Shown: positions 19,002-28,429 of the stretch, in pieces | Layout: each line of letters starts with the position of its first letter | Position numbering within the stretch: position 1 is the first letter of the stretch | NCBI RefSeq assembly: GCF_017565765.1 | Contig: NZ_JAGDYP010000002.1 | Location: 310,001-374,000, forward strand | DNA length: 64,000 nt | From: Capnocytophaga bilenii | Lineage (GTDB): Bacteria > Bacteroidota > Bacteroidia > Flavobacteriales > Flavobacteriaceae | Direction: 5' to 3' | Notes under the pieces: generated by a model | Database searches by the model: none | What the model was told of the DNA's origin: nothing | The model's input: only the letters and a program-made list of their open reading frames with translations | Program-made: the position numbers and the translations under genes

Positions 19002-20075
19002 TTAATGTAATCCCCATTTGTTTTTTACTTCGGCAGCAACTTCTTTGATGTGTTGTTCTTTTGCCTTAGGGTAAATGAGTAGCACATCATCTCTATCTAC
19101 AATAATATAATCACTGAGGTCTTCTATGATGATGTATTTCTTATTTTGAGTGCGAATAATGTTGTTTTGAGCATTTCTTAGCAAGGTGTACGCATTGATA
19201 ACTGCATTTTGTTGCTCATCTTTTTCGGTTTTATCATAAAGAGAGCCCCAAGAGCCCAAGTCGTTCCAATCAAAGGAGGCGGGTAATACGTATATATTGG
19301 GGGAAGGCTCTAATATAGCGTAATCCACCGATATATTTTCAGCCAGCGGATAAGCTTCAGTTATAAAATCAGGTTCCTCAGGGGTATTATATACATTTTC
19401 TCCACGACTGAAGAGGTCGTACATTTCGGGCTGATACTTTTTGTAGGCTGCTAATACCGTATGAGTACTCCATACAAAAATACCTGCATTCCAAAGGAAA
19501 TTGCCTTCTTGCACAAAGATTTTGGCAGTTTCATAATTAGGTTTTTCACGGAATTGGAGTACTTTCTTAATTGTATTCGCATCATTGTGAGCGTGTTGTA
19601 TATAGCCGTAGCCCGTGTTCGGAAATGTAGGTTTAATACCAAGTGTAAGGATATGCGGATTGTTTTGGGCAGCTTCAAAACAAGTAATTACATCGTTTTT
19701 GAAAGCGTTTTCGTCTTCTATCCACGCATCGCTGGGAGCTACAATCATTACCGCATCAGGGTTGCGCTTATTAATTTTCATAGCGGCATAGGCTATACAA
19801 GGAGCTGTATTACGCATACAAGGCTCTAATACTAAGTTTTGAGGCTGTATATGGGGTATTTGTTCTTCTACGATACCTTTGTATTGCTCGTTGGTAAGAA
19901 TGAGGATATTTTCAGCAGGAATAAACTTCTGCAAGCGTCCATAGGTACGTTGCAAGAGGGTTTGCCCTGTGCCAAGCATATCGTGAAATTGTTTAGGGTA
20001 CTGGGTGGTACTTACAGGCCAGAAACGAGACCCTATACCGCCTGCCATAATAACGGCGTAATAATTACTATTCAT
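19002..20075 (-). CDS. manC: Mannose-1-phosphate guanylyltransferase
   Basis: A 357-residue nucleotidyltransferase that makes GDP-mannose for glycan synthesis. The N-terminal signature VIMAGGIGSRFWPVS followed by YPKQF is diagnostic. FREKPNYETA, FLWNAGIFVW and ASFDWNDLGSW are also typical. It is the short form without the C-terminal mannose-6-phosphate isomerase domain. Starts 16 bases after the SprT-like gene, so they probably share the promoter near 20712. Confidence 0.93.
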   Translation of the reverse strand: MNSNYYAVIMAGGIGSRFWPVSTTQYPKQFHDMLGTGQTLLQRTYGRLQKFIPAENILILTNEQYKGIVEEQIPHIQPQNLVLEPCMRNTAPCIAYAAMKINKRNPDAVMIVAPSDAWIEDENAFKNDVITCFEAAQNNPHILTLGIKPTFPNTGYGYIQHAHNDANTIKKVLQFREKPNYETAKIFVQEGNFLWNAGIFVWSTHTVLAAYKKYQPEMYDLFSRGENVYNTPEEPDFITEAYPLAENISVDYAILEPSPNIYVLPASFDWNDLGSWGSLYDKTEKDEQQNAVINAYTLLRNAQNNIIRTQNKKYIIIEDLSDYIIVDRDDVLLIYPKAKEQHIKEVAAEVKNKWGLH

Positions 20076-20091
20076 TAATATTCTAACTTTA

Positions 20092-20694
20092 TTATCCTGC
20101 TTTGATGATTTCTACTTCGGCGTGAGGCTGGAATATGTATTTTTTGCCAGTACTCACTTCGGTACAGTCATAACATTTTATGCGGCGTTGTCCTTTTACA
20201 AACACACGTCCGTCTTTGATACGAAAAGTACTACCAATGGGTAGCTGATATATAAAACTCACAGTTTCGTTCTCGTCATATTGTTTGAGTGCAATAGCCA
20301 AAAGAGGGTCTATATCACTACTGGACATTGGGTTTAGGAAATGTCGTAGCAATACACTAAGCAGTTGTTGAGGGAATATTTCAGGAATAAGAAAAGGCTT
20401 CATCATTTGTTGGAAAGTGTATTTCCATTCATTACCGTGAGGTTTTATAAGTTTGCCGTATCTTTGGAATGCTATTAGGTGAGCAACTTCGTGAATAAAA
20501 GTAATTAGAAAGCGGTATTTATTAGTGGTAGCGTTCATAGTGATGAGGTGTTGCCCTTCTTTTAATTGCCGATAATCCCCGTGCCTTGTTTTTCGCTCAT
20601 TTACAATTTTCAAGTAGATATTGTTTGCCTTGATGAGCTCGAAGCAAGGGTTCACTGCATATTCTGGCAAATATTTAGCGAGTATTTCTTTCAT
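20092..20694 (-). CDS. SprT-like zinc metalloprotease-fold protein
   Basis: A 200-residue protein with the SprT-like HExxH motif (FIHEVAHLIAFQRYGK) and a C-terminal Cys-containing segment (IKCYDCTEVSTGKKYIF) that could bind zinc. I chose ATG 20694 (MKEILAKYLPEY) because a good -7 box lies 18 bases upstream; a longer frame to 20793 would include the promoter. Biochemical role of bacterial SprT-like proteins is poorly known. First gene of a pair with manC. Confidence 0.82.
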   Translation of the reverse strand: MKEILAKYLPEYAVNPCFELIKANNIYLKIVNERKTRHGDYRQLKEGQHLITMNATTNKYRFLITFIHEVAHLIAFQRYGKLIKPHGNEWKYTFQQMMKPFLIPEIFPQQLLSVLLRHFLNPMSSSDIDPLLAIALKQYDENETVSFIYQLPIGSTFRIKDGRVFVKGQRRIKCYDCTEVSTGKKYIFQPHAEVEIIKAG

Positions 20695-20711
20695 AGCATT
20701 TTCATAGTGCG

Positions 20712-20719
20712 CAAATGTA
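20712..20719 (-). promoter_or_regulatory. -7 box of the sprT-like/manC operon
   Basis: TACATTTG on the minus strand, 17 bases before ATG 20694. A second TAAATTTG lies further upstream. Confidence 0.65.
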
Positions 20720-20789
20720 CGAATTATTTTTGAAAAGTGCAAATTTATTTTTTTACTCTTTAGCCTGCCAATTCCACCCTCAGGTACAA

Positions 20790-22418
20790 TCACTTATTTG
20801 TTTTCTGAAATGTTATCTCTCCTCGCTTCTTCGCTATAGCATATAAGAAGATAAAGAAGGCTAAAAATCCTGCAATACGCGCTATATAATCTCCCATACG
20901 CACATAAAACGTTACTTCTTCATTAAGTGCAATAGTGCATCGTAGCGTGTTGAAATCTCTATATGGTAGTGCTTTAAGTATGTCCCCGCGCCCATTGATA
21001 AATGCCGAAATACCAGTATTGGCACTGCGGGCTACGCTGCGGCGTGTTTCAATGGCTCGCAAACGCGTATAACTGAGCAGCTGCTTGTAGCCTTGTGTGT
21101 CGCCCCACCAAGCATCGTTGGTCAGTATTGCTAAAAAATTAGCTCCTTTCTTGATGTAGTCAGTTACAAATTCTCCATAAACTGTTTCATAGCAAATAAT
21201 GGGAGCTGCTTTGCCAGCTGTTTCTCTCCCTGTAAATATACTTCGTTCTCTTTGAGTCGTTTTTAACGCTATGGTACCACCCAAGTCGATGAGCATATCT
21301 CCCAAAATAGGCTTTAGTAGGTGTTGATAAGGAAAGTTTTCTACGGCTACCACCAATTTGCTTTTGTGATATAGTGGCAAAGTGTCGCTGCGAAAGTAAT
21401 CGTAATTGAGCAAAAAAGCCGAATTATAGTCGTTGTACCAAATGTCCTTCTCGGCTAAATAATTGCTTTGTGCAGTAACATCTTTCTTGTCTTCTATAAA
21501 TTTCAGTAACGAAACTCCAACTACCCAATTTACTTGCGGAAAAGCTAAAAACAAATTCTTCAAAGTGTTTACAGGGGCACTATTAGCCAATTCATCAATG
21601 AGTATGTTCCTTGCAAACATCGTTTCGGGAGTAATGATGAAATTAACTTTATGGTCTAACTTGTCAAGTAAAAAATAGCTTATAGCTTCTGAGGTGCTCT
21701 CGTTGCTAAACTGATATTTCTCTTCATAAGGGTCTATATTAGGTTGCAATACTACTACATCGGCTGTTTTAAGTCCTTTTTCGCTGTAGTTGATGTAGCT
21801 ATAATATGATATAACAACAGGTATTGCAAAAAATAACATCGCAATACCTACTCTTTTAGCTAATAGAGCGCGGTTTTTGTCGGTAAGATAGTCTTTTGCA
21901 GCAATATAAAAAATAATATTTAGTAGCCAAACCCATAGGCTACCGCCAAAAGCTCCCGTATATTCATACCATTGTATCCAAGTGATTTTTTCAGAGAATA
22001 CATTGCCTAAGTTTAGCCAAGGCCAAGAAATGTCCCACCAAAGGTGAAATTTCTCAAACGATAACCATATAGCTACCAAAAAGATAAGTGATAGTTTTTG
22101 GGTAGTACGTTTGGCTACGAGGTGGTATAGCAAAAAAGTAAGTGTCATCAGTAAGCTGTTGATTGAGATAGCTAATACAGCGCCTACTTGGGTAGAGTTC
22201 CATATCCACCAAGTGCTTACGATGTTCCAAATGAGGAAAGCGATATAACTAAGTATAAAAATCTTTCGTTTGGTGTGCTTGTAGTGGCTACGAATGTGGC
22301 TATCGGCAAGCAATAAAGGTACGAAAGCTATAAATATTAGCGGAGTAATACCATAGGTTACCCACGATGCGGCTAACAAACTTCCTGATAGTATGGCGAG
22401 AAAGAAATTTTTTTTCAT
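20790..22418 (-). CDS. lnt: Apolipoprotein N-acyltransferase
   Basis: A 542-residue inner-membrane enzyme that adds the third acyl chain to lipoproteins. About eight N-terminal membrane helices (1-210) precede a nitrilase-type domain with the catalytic set: Glu in ITPETMF, Lys in YHKSKLVVAVE and Cys in PIICYETVYGEF. A last helix lies near the C-terminus. Slightly longer than the E. coli enzyme. Starts 10 bases after the oligopeptidase gene in one operon. Confidence 0.93.
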   Translation of the reverse strand: MKKNFFLAILSGSLLAASWVTYGITPLIFIAFVPLLLADSHIRSHYKHTKRKIFILSYIAFLIWNIVSTWWIWNSTQVGAVLAISINSLLMTLTFLLYHLVAKRTTQKLSLIFLVAIWLSFEKFHLWWDISWPWLNLGNVFSEKITWIQWYEYTGAFGGSLWVWLLNIIFYIAAKDYLTDKNRALLAKRVGIAMLFFAIPVVISYYSYINYSEKGLKTADVVVLQPNIDPYEEKYQFSNESTSEAISYFLLDKLDHKVNFIITPETMFARNILIDELANSAPVNTLKNLFLAFPQVNWVVGVSLLKFIEDKKDVTAQSNYLAEKDIWYNDYNSAFLLNYDYFRSDTLPLYHKSKLVVAVENFPYQHLLKPILGDMLIDLGGTIALKTTQRERSIFTGRETAGKAAPIICYETVYGEFVTDYIKKGANFLAILTNDAWWGDTQGYKQLLSYTRLRAIETRRSVARSANTGISAFINGRGDILKALPYRDFNTLRCTIALNEEVTFYVRMGDYIARIAGFLAFFIFLYAIAKKRGEITFQKTNK

Positions 22419-22428
22419 ATAGAATATT

Positions 22429-24468
22429 TTATTGTTCTAAACTTAATAAAAAAGCGTATTCTTTAGCAGTTTCTTTTAGTGATTCGTACCTGCCTGAAGC
22501 GCCTCCGTGTCCCACTTCCATATTTACATCCAAATACAGCGGATTATTGTCGGTTTTTAGGTCACGCAGTTTGGCAACCCACTTTGCAGGCTCAAAATAC
22601 TGCACTTGCGAGTCGTGCAAACCTGTGCTTACGTACATCGCTGGGTAGTCTTGAGCTTTTACTTGGTCGTAGGGCGAATACGATAGCATATAGTCGTAAT
22701 ACGCTTTTTCGTTAGGGTTGCCCCATTCGTCATATTCACCTGTAGTCAGAGGGATTGTTTCGTCAAGCATTGTGGTTACTACATCCACAAAGGGCACTGC
22801 AGCAATTACGCCTCGGTATAATTCTGGTGCTTGGTTGATTACCGCTCCTATCAATAAACCACCTGCCGAACCTCCTTCGGCATATAAATGAGCTGGCGAA
22901 GTATAACCTTCGGCTATCAAATAGCGCGAGCAGGCAATAAAATCGCTAAATGTGTTTTTCTTTTTTAGTAATTTACCGTCTTCATACCATTGTCTGCCTA
23001 AGTATTCACCGCCTCGCACGTGTGCAATGGCAAAAATAAACCCTCGGTCTAATAAACTCAATCTGCTGCTCGAAAAATACGGATTGATAGTAACTCCGTA
23101 GGCGCCATAGCCGTAAAGCAATAGTGGGTTATTGCTGTTTAAAGATATATCCTTGCGGTAAATTACCGAAATAGGCACTTTTACCCCATCGTCTGCTGTA
23201 GCCCATAGGCGTTTTTCGGTATAATTGCTACTGCTGAAGTGAGGGTCTATCACCTCTTGAGTTTTTAGCACACGCTGGGTGCGTTGCGCCATATCATATT
23301 CAAAAAGCGTAGCAGGAGTTGCCAGCGATTGGTAGCTATAGCGAAGCAGATGAGTGTTAAAATCTACGTTTTGCGTAGTATAAGCCGTATAAGTTTCGCT
23401 TTCAAAAGGCAGGTAATAAGCCTCTCCTGCTTCCCAAGGGCGTATTTGTATACGCTCCAAGCCATTATAAGTTTCCTCAACTACTAAGTAATCCGCAAAA
23501 AGTTCTACATCATTTAGGCGCACTTCGTTGCGGTGGGCTATAACCATTTCCCAATGCTCTTTAGTAGTATGGTTTTCGTGAGTGCGCATTAGGCAGAAGT
23601 TCGTAGCGCCATCTTTATTGGTGAGTATGTAAAAATAATCGTTGTAGTGGGCTATGCCATACTCCAAACCCTGAGTGCGCTCTTGGAATATTTTGAAATT
23701 GCCTTCAGGAGTATCAGCTCGTAATATTCGGCTTTCCGAGGTAAGCGTACTTTCCGAACTGATAACGATGTACTTACGAGATTTTTCGCGGTATACATAG
23801 CAGTCAAAAGTCTCGTCTTTTTCATTGAAAACAAGAGTGTCCTCTTTAGGATTGTTGCCCATATGGTGCCTGTATATTTTACAAGAGCGAAGCGTCTTTG
23901 GGTCGTTTTTTGTGTAGAAAATAGTGCGATTATCAGCAGCCCATACTGCCTGCCCATTAGTGTTTTTTATTTGGTAGGGCAATATTTCACCGGTGCCTAA
24001 ATGCTTTATTTGCAGTGTATATTGTCGGCGCGAAACCGTATCTACGGCATATACCACCCATTGGTTATCATCACTTATGGCAAAGCTCTCCAAATGAAAG
24101 TAAGCATAACCTTCAGCCATCAGGTTGCAGTCAAATAATAACTCTTCGGGGGCTGTCATATTTTCTTTGTGTCTGAAGTAGATAGGGTATTCCTTGCCTG
24201 CTTCGTAGCGGGTGCCATACCAATAGCCGTTGTAAAAGTAAGGCACCGAACTATCGTCTTCCTTCATCCGTCCTTTCATTTCAGCAAATAATTGCTGTTG
24301 TAAGGGTAGGGTAGAGGCAGTCTGTTCTTGGTAATAGGTATTTTCTGCCTCCAAATAGGCTAATACCTCACGGTTGCCACGCTCGGCAAGCCAGTAGTAA
24401 TTGTCTATGCGTTCGTTACCAAACTCCCGCAATATATGGGGCTTTTTAGTTGCTTTGGGTGCCTTCAT
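22429..24468 (-). CDS. ptrB: S9-family serine peptidase, oligopeptidase B type
   Basis: A 679-residue prolyl-oligopeptidase-fold enzyme: N-terminal beta-propeller (about 70-400) and C-terminal alpha/beta hydrolase. The catalytic serine is in GGSAGGLL, the Asp near STGLHDSQVQYFEP and the His in VGHGGASGR. Oligopeptidase B cuts short peptides after basic residues; the DEWGNP region fits that subfamily. There is no signal peptide, so probably cytoplasmic. Its ATG overlaps the stop of the GH97 gene by one base (TAATG), which suggests translational coupling. Confidence 0.92.
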   Translation of the reverse strand: MKAPKATKKPHILREFGNERIDNYYWLAERGNREVLAYLEAENTYYQEQTASTLPLQQQLFAEMKGRMKEDDSSVPYFYNGYWYGTRYEAGKEYPIYFRHKENMTAPEELLFDCNLMAEGYAYFHLESFAISDDNQWVVYAVDTVSRRQYTLQIKHLGTGEILPYQIKNTNGQAVWAADNRTIFYTKNDPKTLRSCKIYRHHMGNNPKEDTLVFNEKDETFDCYVYREKSRKYIVISSESTLTSESRILRADTPEGNFKIFQERTQGLEYGIAHYNDYFYILTNKDGATNFCLMRTHENHTTKEHWEMVIAHRNEVRLNDVELFADYLVVEETYNGLERIQIRPWEAGEAYYLPFESETYTAYTTQNVDFNTHLLRYSYQSLATPATLFEYDMAQRTQRVLKTQEVIDPHFSSSNYTEKRLWATADDGVKVPISVIYRKDISLNSNNPLLLYGYGAYGVTINPYFSSSRLSLLDRGFIFAIAHVRGGEYLGRQWYEDGKLLKKKNTFSDFIACSRYLIAEGYTSPAHLYAEGGSAGGLLIGAVINQAPELYRGVIAAVPFVDVVTTMLDETIPLTTGEYDEWGNPNEKAYYDYMLSYSPYDQVKAQDYPAMYVSTGLHDSQVQYFEPAKWVAKLRDLKTDNNPLYLDVNMEVGHGGASGRYESLKETAKEYAFLLSLEQ

Positions 24469-26531
24469 TACTTGTCTTCTTTTATGCTGATAGCCACCCC
24501 TCCACTAGGGGCAAGCCGTTGTTTTATAATTGTTTTATGATGTATCTTTTTGCTGCTAATTTTATAACTTTTAGGCTGAGTGCGCCAATCGGCATCTTTA
24601 CCATCGGCATAAATAGTAGCGGTATAGTTTTTCCCTGCGGGTAAAAAACTGAAGTCTATCACTGCCTGCCTTGCTTCCTCGTTGGTAATGCCGCCCACAT
24701 ACCATTCTTGTTTCCCTTTCGCCTTTCGCGCTATGGTAAGGTAAGCTCCTGGTTCTGCTTCCAATACGTAAGTATCATCCCAATCGGTAGCTACATCTTT
24801 TATAAACTGAAAGGCATCTAAGTGCTTTTCGTAGTTTTCAGGCAAGTCGGCTGCCATTTGCAACGGACTGTACATTGTTACATATAGTGCCAATTGTTTC
24901 ACTAAGGTAGAGCTCAGTTTGGCTTTATTATCGCCATATAGGCTAAGGTCGCCTTCAAAAATTCCTGGCGTATAGTCCATAGCACCTCCTTTTATACGGG
25001 TAAAGGGGAGTATAGTTGTATGATTAGGAGCAATACCCGTAAACGATTCAAATTCTGTCCCCCTCGCCGATTCTTGTGCTATCCAGTTCGGGTAGGTACG
25101 ACTTAAGCCCGTAGGGCGCACCGCTTCGTGCGAATTTACCATAATTTTGTAGCTGGCAGCTGTTGCTGCTACGTAGTTGTAATGGTTCACCATCCATTGG
25201 CTATCGTGGTACTCGCTGCGCGGAATGATAGGACCTACATAGCCCGTTTTTACAGCATCATAACCATTGCGTTTCATAAAATCAAACGCTTGGTGCAGTT
25301 GCCGCTCATAATCCACTACCGAAGAGGTTGTTTCGTGATGCATTATCAGCTTTATCCCTTTAGAGGCAGCATAATTGCGAAGTTTGGCTACATCAAAATC
25401 AGGATAAGGTTCTGTAAAACTGTAAATGTGTTCTTTGTAGTACGCAACATTGTCTTCCCAACCCTTGTTCCAGCCTTCCACCAGTACAGCATCAAAACCG
25501 TGAGTAGCGGCAAAGTCTATATATTTCATCACGTGCTGAGTGTTAGCAGCGTGGTAGTGATGAGAGTTTTCTTTGTATGCCCAAGTCGAACCTCCTCCAA
25601 TAAAGTATTCCCACCATACCCCTACGTATTTTATAGGCTTTATCCACGAAGTATCTTCTATTTTGCAAGGCTCATTCAGGTTGAGTATCAGGTTAGAAGC
25701 TATAATATCACGAGCATCATCACTTACAATAATAGTGCGCCAAGGGCTCATTCCCCCTGTTTGTATATAGCCACGCACCCCATTCTTGTCGGGTACTAAA
25801 TGTGCGGTAAGCAGATGCTCCTGTGCGTTCAGGTTCAGCATCAGGGCAGGAAAATCTACCAAAGCTGCCTCGTGAAAATGCAAGTAAAGTCCATCGTCAG
25901 TCTTTAGTAGTAAAGGCGTTTGTACGGCTACGTTTTCAGTAGGCGATTTCGCAGCCAAAGGCTCTTCGCGCACTTTGTCTATAAGCGAAGGTATAGCCTC
26001 CAAACTGCTGATAGTGGTAGGAAACTCATTAGTATCATAGTCAGCAGGCAACCAAAAAGCCTTGTGATTGCCCATAAGTTTAAAAGCAGTATGTTCATTG
26101 CCTATAGCAAAGTGTCGCAAATGCGGCTGTTCTGGAAATTCATAGCGAAAGCCCAAACCATCGTCAAACAATCTAAACCTAATATGCAGTACATAATCAG
26201 TGTTCCATTGTTGCAATTTCACTAATAATTCATTGTGATGATCTCGTATTTGGCTATATTCACCCAAAACAGGCTGCCATACACTATCTTTTTCCATTTT
26301 GTAACTGCCTTTCAGCTCAAAACCAGCGTTCAAGTTAGTCGCAGGCATAATAGTAAAGCCCATTTTGCTATCAGCAATCACCATTTTTCCTTTGTATTGT
26401 AGTGAATACATAGGTTCGCCCTCTTCAGTAAGCGAAAAAGTAAGTTGTAAGTTTCCATTGGGCGAAGATAAAGTTTGCGCCCTCAAAAGCCCTGTAAGTA
26501 TTACAAGGCTCAGTAGCATTAAATGTTTCAT
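24468..26531 (-). CDS. Glycoside hydrolase family 97, SusB-like alpha-glycosidase
   Basis: A 687-residue protein with a signal peptide (MKHLMLLSLVILTGLLRAQ). It shows the GH97 layout: N-terminal beta-sandwich, catalytic (beta/alpha)8 barrel (WEYFIGGGSTWAYKE, FDAVLVEGWNKGWED, MVNSHEAVRPTGLSRTYPN, ESARGTEFES) and a small C-terminal domain. The HEAVRP and ESARG regions resemble inverting SusB alpha-glucosidases, and VKTGYVG has no Asp where retaining members carry a nucleophile; this subtype call is inference. Likely periplasmic, releasing glucose from alpha-glucans. Confidence 0.9.
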   Translation of the reverse strand: MKHLMLLSLVILTGLLRAQTLSSPNGNLQLTFSLTEEGEPMYSLQYKGKMVIADSKMGFTIMPATNLNAGFELKGSYKMEKDSVWQPVLGEYSQIRDHHNELLVKLQQWNTDYVLHIRFRLFDDGLGFRYEFPEQPHLRHFAIGNEHTAFKLMGNHKAFWLPADYDTNEFPTTISSLEAIPSLIDKVREEPLAAKSPTENVAVQTPLLLKTDDGLYLHFHEAALVDFPALMLNLNAQEHLLTAHLVPDKNGVRGYIQTGGMSPWRTIIVSDDARDIIASNLILNLNEPCKIEDTSWIKPIKYVGVWWEYFIGGGSTWAYKENSHHYHAANTQHVMKYIDFAATHGFDAVLVEGWNKGWEDNVAYYKEHIYSFTEPYPDFDVAKLRNYAASKGIKLIMHHETTSSVVDYERQLHQAFDFMKRNGYDAVKTGYVGPIIPRSEYHDSQWMVNHYNYVAATAASYKIMVNSHEAVRPTGLSRTYPNWIAQESARGTEFESFTGIAPNHTTILPFTRIKGGAMDYTPGIFEGDLSLYGDNKAKLSSTLVKQLALYVTMYSPLQMAADLPENYEKHLDAFQFIKDVATDWDDTYVLEAEPGAYLTIARKAKGKQEWYVGGITNEEARQAVIDFSFLPAGKNYTATIYADGKDADWRTQPKSYKISSKKIHHKTIIKQRLAPSGGVAISIKEDK

Positions 26532-26547
26532 TGGTAATAATGTTTTT

Positions 26548-27006
26548 TTATTTTCCCAACCCTTCTATTAGGTTAATTCCCAAATGAGGGTGGTTGATTT
26601 TCTTTTCCAAGAACTGCTGTAGTATCAGCGTAGCACTTATTTCATCTATAAGTGCTTTGTCCTGCCGTTGTTTCTTTTTTAGCCCGCTGTCTATCATCGT
26701 CTGAAAAGCTATTTTAGAGGTAAAACGCTCATCTTGCCTATATATAGCAATGTCAGGAAATTCTTGTCGCAGCTGGCTGATAAATGCTTGTATCAGCACC
26801 TCCACATCACTATCTTCGTTGTTGAGTCGCTTGGGTTGCCCTATCACAAAGCTCTCTATAGGCTCTTCGGCTGTATATTTTTTCAAAAAAGGCAACAATT
26901 CATTAGTAGCTACCGTACAAAGCCCCGAAGCTATCATTTGCAGCGGGTCGGTAATTGCTATTCCCGTACGTTTGCTGCCGTAATCAATGGCTAAAATTCT
27001 TTTCAC
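26548..27006 (-). CDS. ruvX: RuvX/YqgF Holliday-junction resolvase-like protein
   Basis: About 152 residues of the YqgF family, an RNase H-fold nuclease implicated in pre-16S rRNA processing and recombination. N-terminal RILAIDYGSKRTGIAITD, central FVIGQPKRLN and the YRQDERFTS segment with acidic residues are present. I prefer GTG 27006, which overlaps the previous stop as GTGA and gives the family's usual start; an ATG at 27027 would add seven residues. Confidence 0.92.
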   Translation of the reverse strand: MKRILAIDYGSKRTGIAITDPLQMIASGLCTVATNELLPFLKKYTAEEPIESFVIGQPKRLNNEDSDVEVLIQAFISQLRQEFPDIAIYRQDERFTSKIAFQTMIDSGLKKKQRQDKALIDEISATLILQQFLEKKINHPHLGINLIEGLGK

Positions 27007-27413
27007 AATCCTTTTTGTATGTTCCAAATCCAGTTCAGCACTATCAGTACTCCAAAAATAATACCTATAAAGCGATATTTTTTCACCATTTGCCCTATAG
27101 CTCGTTCGCTGTGGTATAGGGTAGGGGTTTTGGTATAAAAATCATAGAGCAACCAGCACGGAAGCACTACCCCGCCCACTGCCACTATCCACGATAGCGG
27201 ATTGAGCCACAAAGCCTCCTGCCAATTGCCTAACCATAATTGTATCACCCCTCGTGTAGTACCACAAGACGGACAAGGATAACCCGTAATATGCTTCACA
27301 GGGCAACTTATGAACCCTATTCCCCTGCTGTTTAGCCAATAATTGAATGCTACCCAGCAGGGAATCAGTAGATAAAATACAACTACAAGCTTGTAAAATT
27401 GTGTTATCTTCAA
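27003..27413 (-). CDS. DUF2752 membrane protein
   Basis: A 136-residue protein with three or four hydrophobic segments. The DUF2752 hallmark CPVKHITGYPCPSCGTTRG is seen near residues 37-55, with the paired cysteines (PCPSCG) that may bind metal or heme; function is unknown. It sits in the bactofilin-to-lnt operon between a TM2-domain gene and ruvX; its stop overlaps the ruvX start. Confidence 0.85.
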   Translation of the reverse strand: MKITQFYKLVVVFYLLIPCWVAFNYWLNSRGIGFISCPVKHITGYPCPSCGTTRGVIQLWLGNWQEALWLNPLSWIVAVGGVVLPCWLLYDFYTKTPTLYHSERAIGQMVKKYRFIGIIFGVLIVLNWIWNIQKGL

Positions 27414-27428
27414 TAGTAATGCAACTTA

Positions 27429-27767
27429 TTAGTTAATAGCTGCTGCCAATAGTTCAGCGTTGCGGTCGCGAGTGCTATCCATTATCAGAAACCAATCCAC
27501 AATAGTCCATACGCTAGCACCTCCGCAAGTAAGCAGTTTTAACAGCCCAAGTGTAGTATTGCCAATATAAAAACGATCAATACCTAAATAACCCAAAAGA
27601 ATAGAAACAATAAGAGCGGTTGTTGGGTCTTTATACCCCACCGATTGTATTGCTCCCCATTTAGAGTCGTCCAATGATAGTAGCTTCTCACGTATTGAAG
27701 TTATCATAGTAGGCTTGAAGTAGCGCGCATTGGCTACTATAAACATATCCACTTTTTGTGCGTCCAT
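27429..27767 (-). CDS. TM2-domain membrane protein
   Basis: A 112-residue protein. The second half contains the TM2 domain: two hydrophobic helices joined by GYLGIDRFYIGNTTLGLLKL, then TCGGASVWTIVDWFLI. The N-terminal half is soluble. TM2 proteins are of unclear role, often next to DUF2752 genes as here. Lies 15 bases before the DUF2752 gene and 6 bases after the upstream membrane gene. Confidence 0.85.
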   Translation of the reverse strand: MDAQKVDMFIVANARYFKPTMITSIREKLLSLDDSKWGAIQSVGYKDPTTALIVSILLGYLGIDRFYIGNTTLGLLKLLTCGGASVWTIVDWFLIMDSTRDRNAELLAAAIN

Positions 27768-27773
27768 TTGTTT

Positions 27774-28184
27774 TTATGATTTTGTTAGTTCTTTTATTTT
27801 TTTGTCGTTTATCATTAGCACACTTATCACAGCCTGCACGAGTATCAGTACAAAAGTACCCCCACCCATAAATGCCAATTCGTAAATAGGGTTTATTTCG
27901 GGGTGAAGTGCTTTGCTCAATGGTATTTCAGCAATACTTATTCCTATAGTCTGCAGTAGTAGCCCCACTACAAAGCCAAAAGCCGTATAAACTCTGAAAA
28001 AGTAAAAAGTAGCAAATACAATGAGCATTGCCACCAATGATAAGCCCGTGTGCAATAACCCTATAGTGATAGCGGGGTAATACAAGCCTATTCCCCACAA
28101 GTTTGTACATTTGTCAGCAAGCACATAAAGAGCGGTGCCTACTATTACAAGTACACATAAGTAGATGCCAATATATTTCTTCAT
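27774..28184 (-). CDS. Four-helix membrane protein of unknown function
   Basis: A 136-residue protein with four predicted transmembrane helices and a short charged C-terminal tail (NDKKIKELTKS). No motif recognised. In flavobacteria a small membrane protein of this kind often lies between the AtpZ-like gene and atpB, so it may be that family (DUF6168-like); this is inference from position. Here the ATP synthase genes do not follow. Confidence 0.65.
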   Translation of the reverse strand: MKKYIGIYLCVLVIVGTALYVLADKCTNLWGIGLYYPAITIGLLHTGLSLVAMLIVFATFYFFRVYTAFGFVVGLLLQTIGISIAEIPLSKALHPEINPIYELAFMGGGTFVLILVQAVISVLMINDKKIKELTKS

Positions 28185-28195
28185 TATACAAGCGG

Positions 28196-28429
28196 TTAAG
28201 GTTCTTTACTCATTTCAATAGCTTTCTTAATAATAGTGTATATTGCCCCAGCTACGCCCAATAATGAGCATACAATCGTACAGAGCGAATAGTCATTGGG
28301 TAGCTTGCTATCCAGCCATACCCCAAAAAAACTACATACCCCTATAGTGATAGCCATTTGCAAGCCCGCTTGCGAAAAGTATATCCACTTATTTAATTGG
28401 TTTTTCTCCTGCTGGTTTTTCATTGCCAA
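28196..28429 (-). CDS. atpZ: AtpZ/AtpI-family protein
   Basis: A 77-residue protein with two transmembrane helices (about 21-39 and 49-68) and a short charged start (MKNQQEKNQLNKW). The pattern with GVWLDSKLPNDYSLCTIV fits AtpZ/AtpI proteins that go with F-type ATP synthase. The start region overlaps the 3' end of the bactofilin gene by about 40 bases; ATG 28423 is an alternative start. The rest of the ATP synthase operon is absent downstream. Confidence 0.78.
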   Translation of the reverse strand: MAMKNQQEKNQLNKWIYFSQAGLQMAITIGVCSFFGVWLDSKLPNDYSLCTIVCSLLGVAGAIYTIIKKAIEMSKEP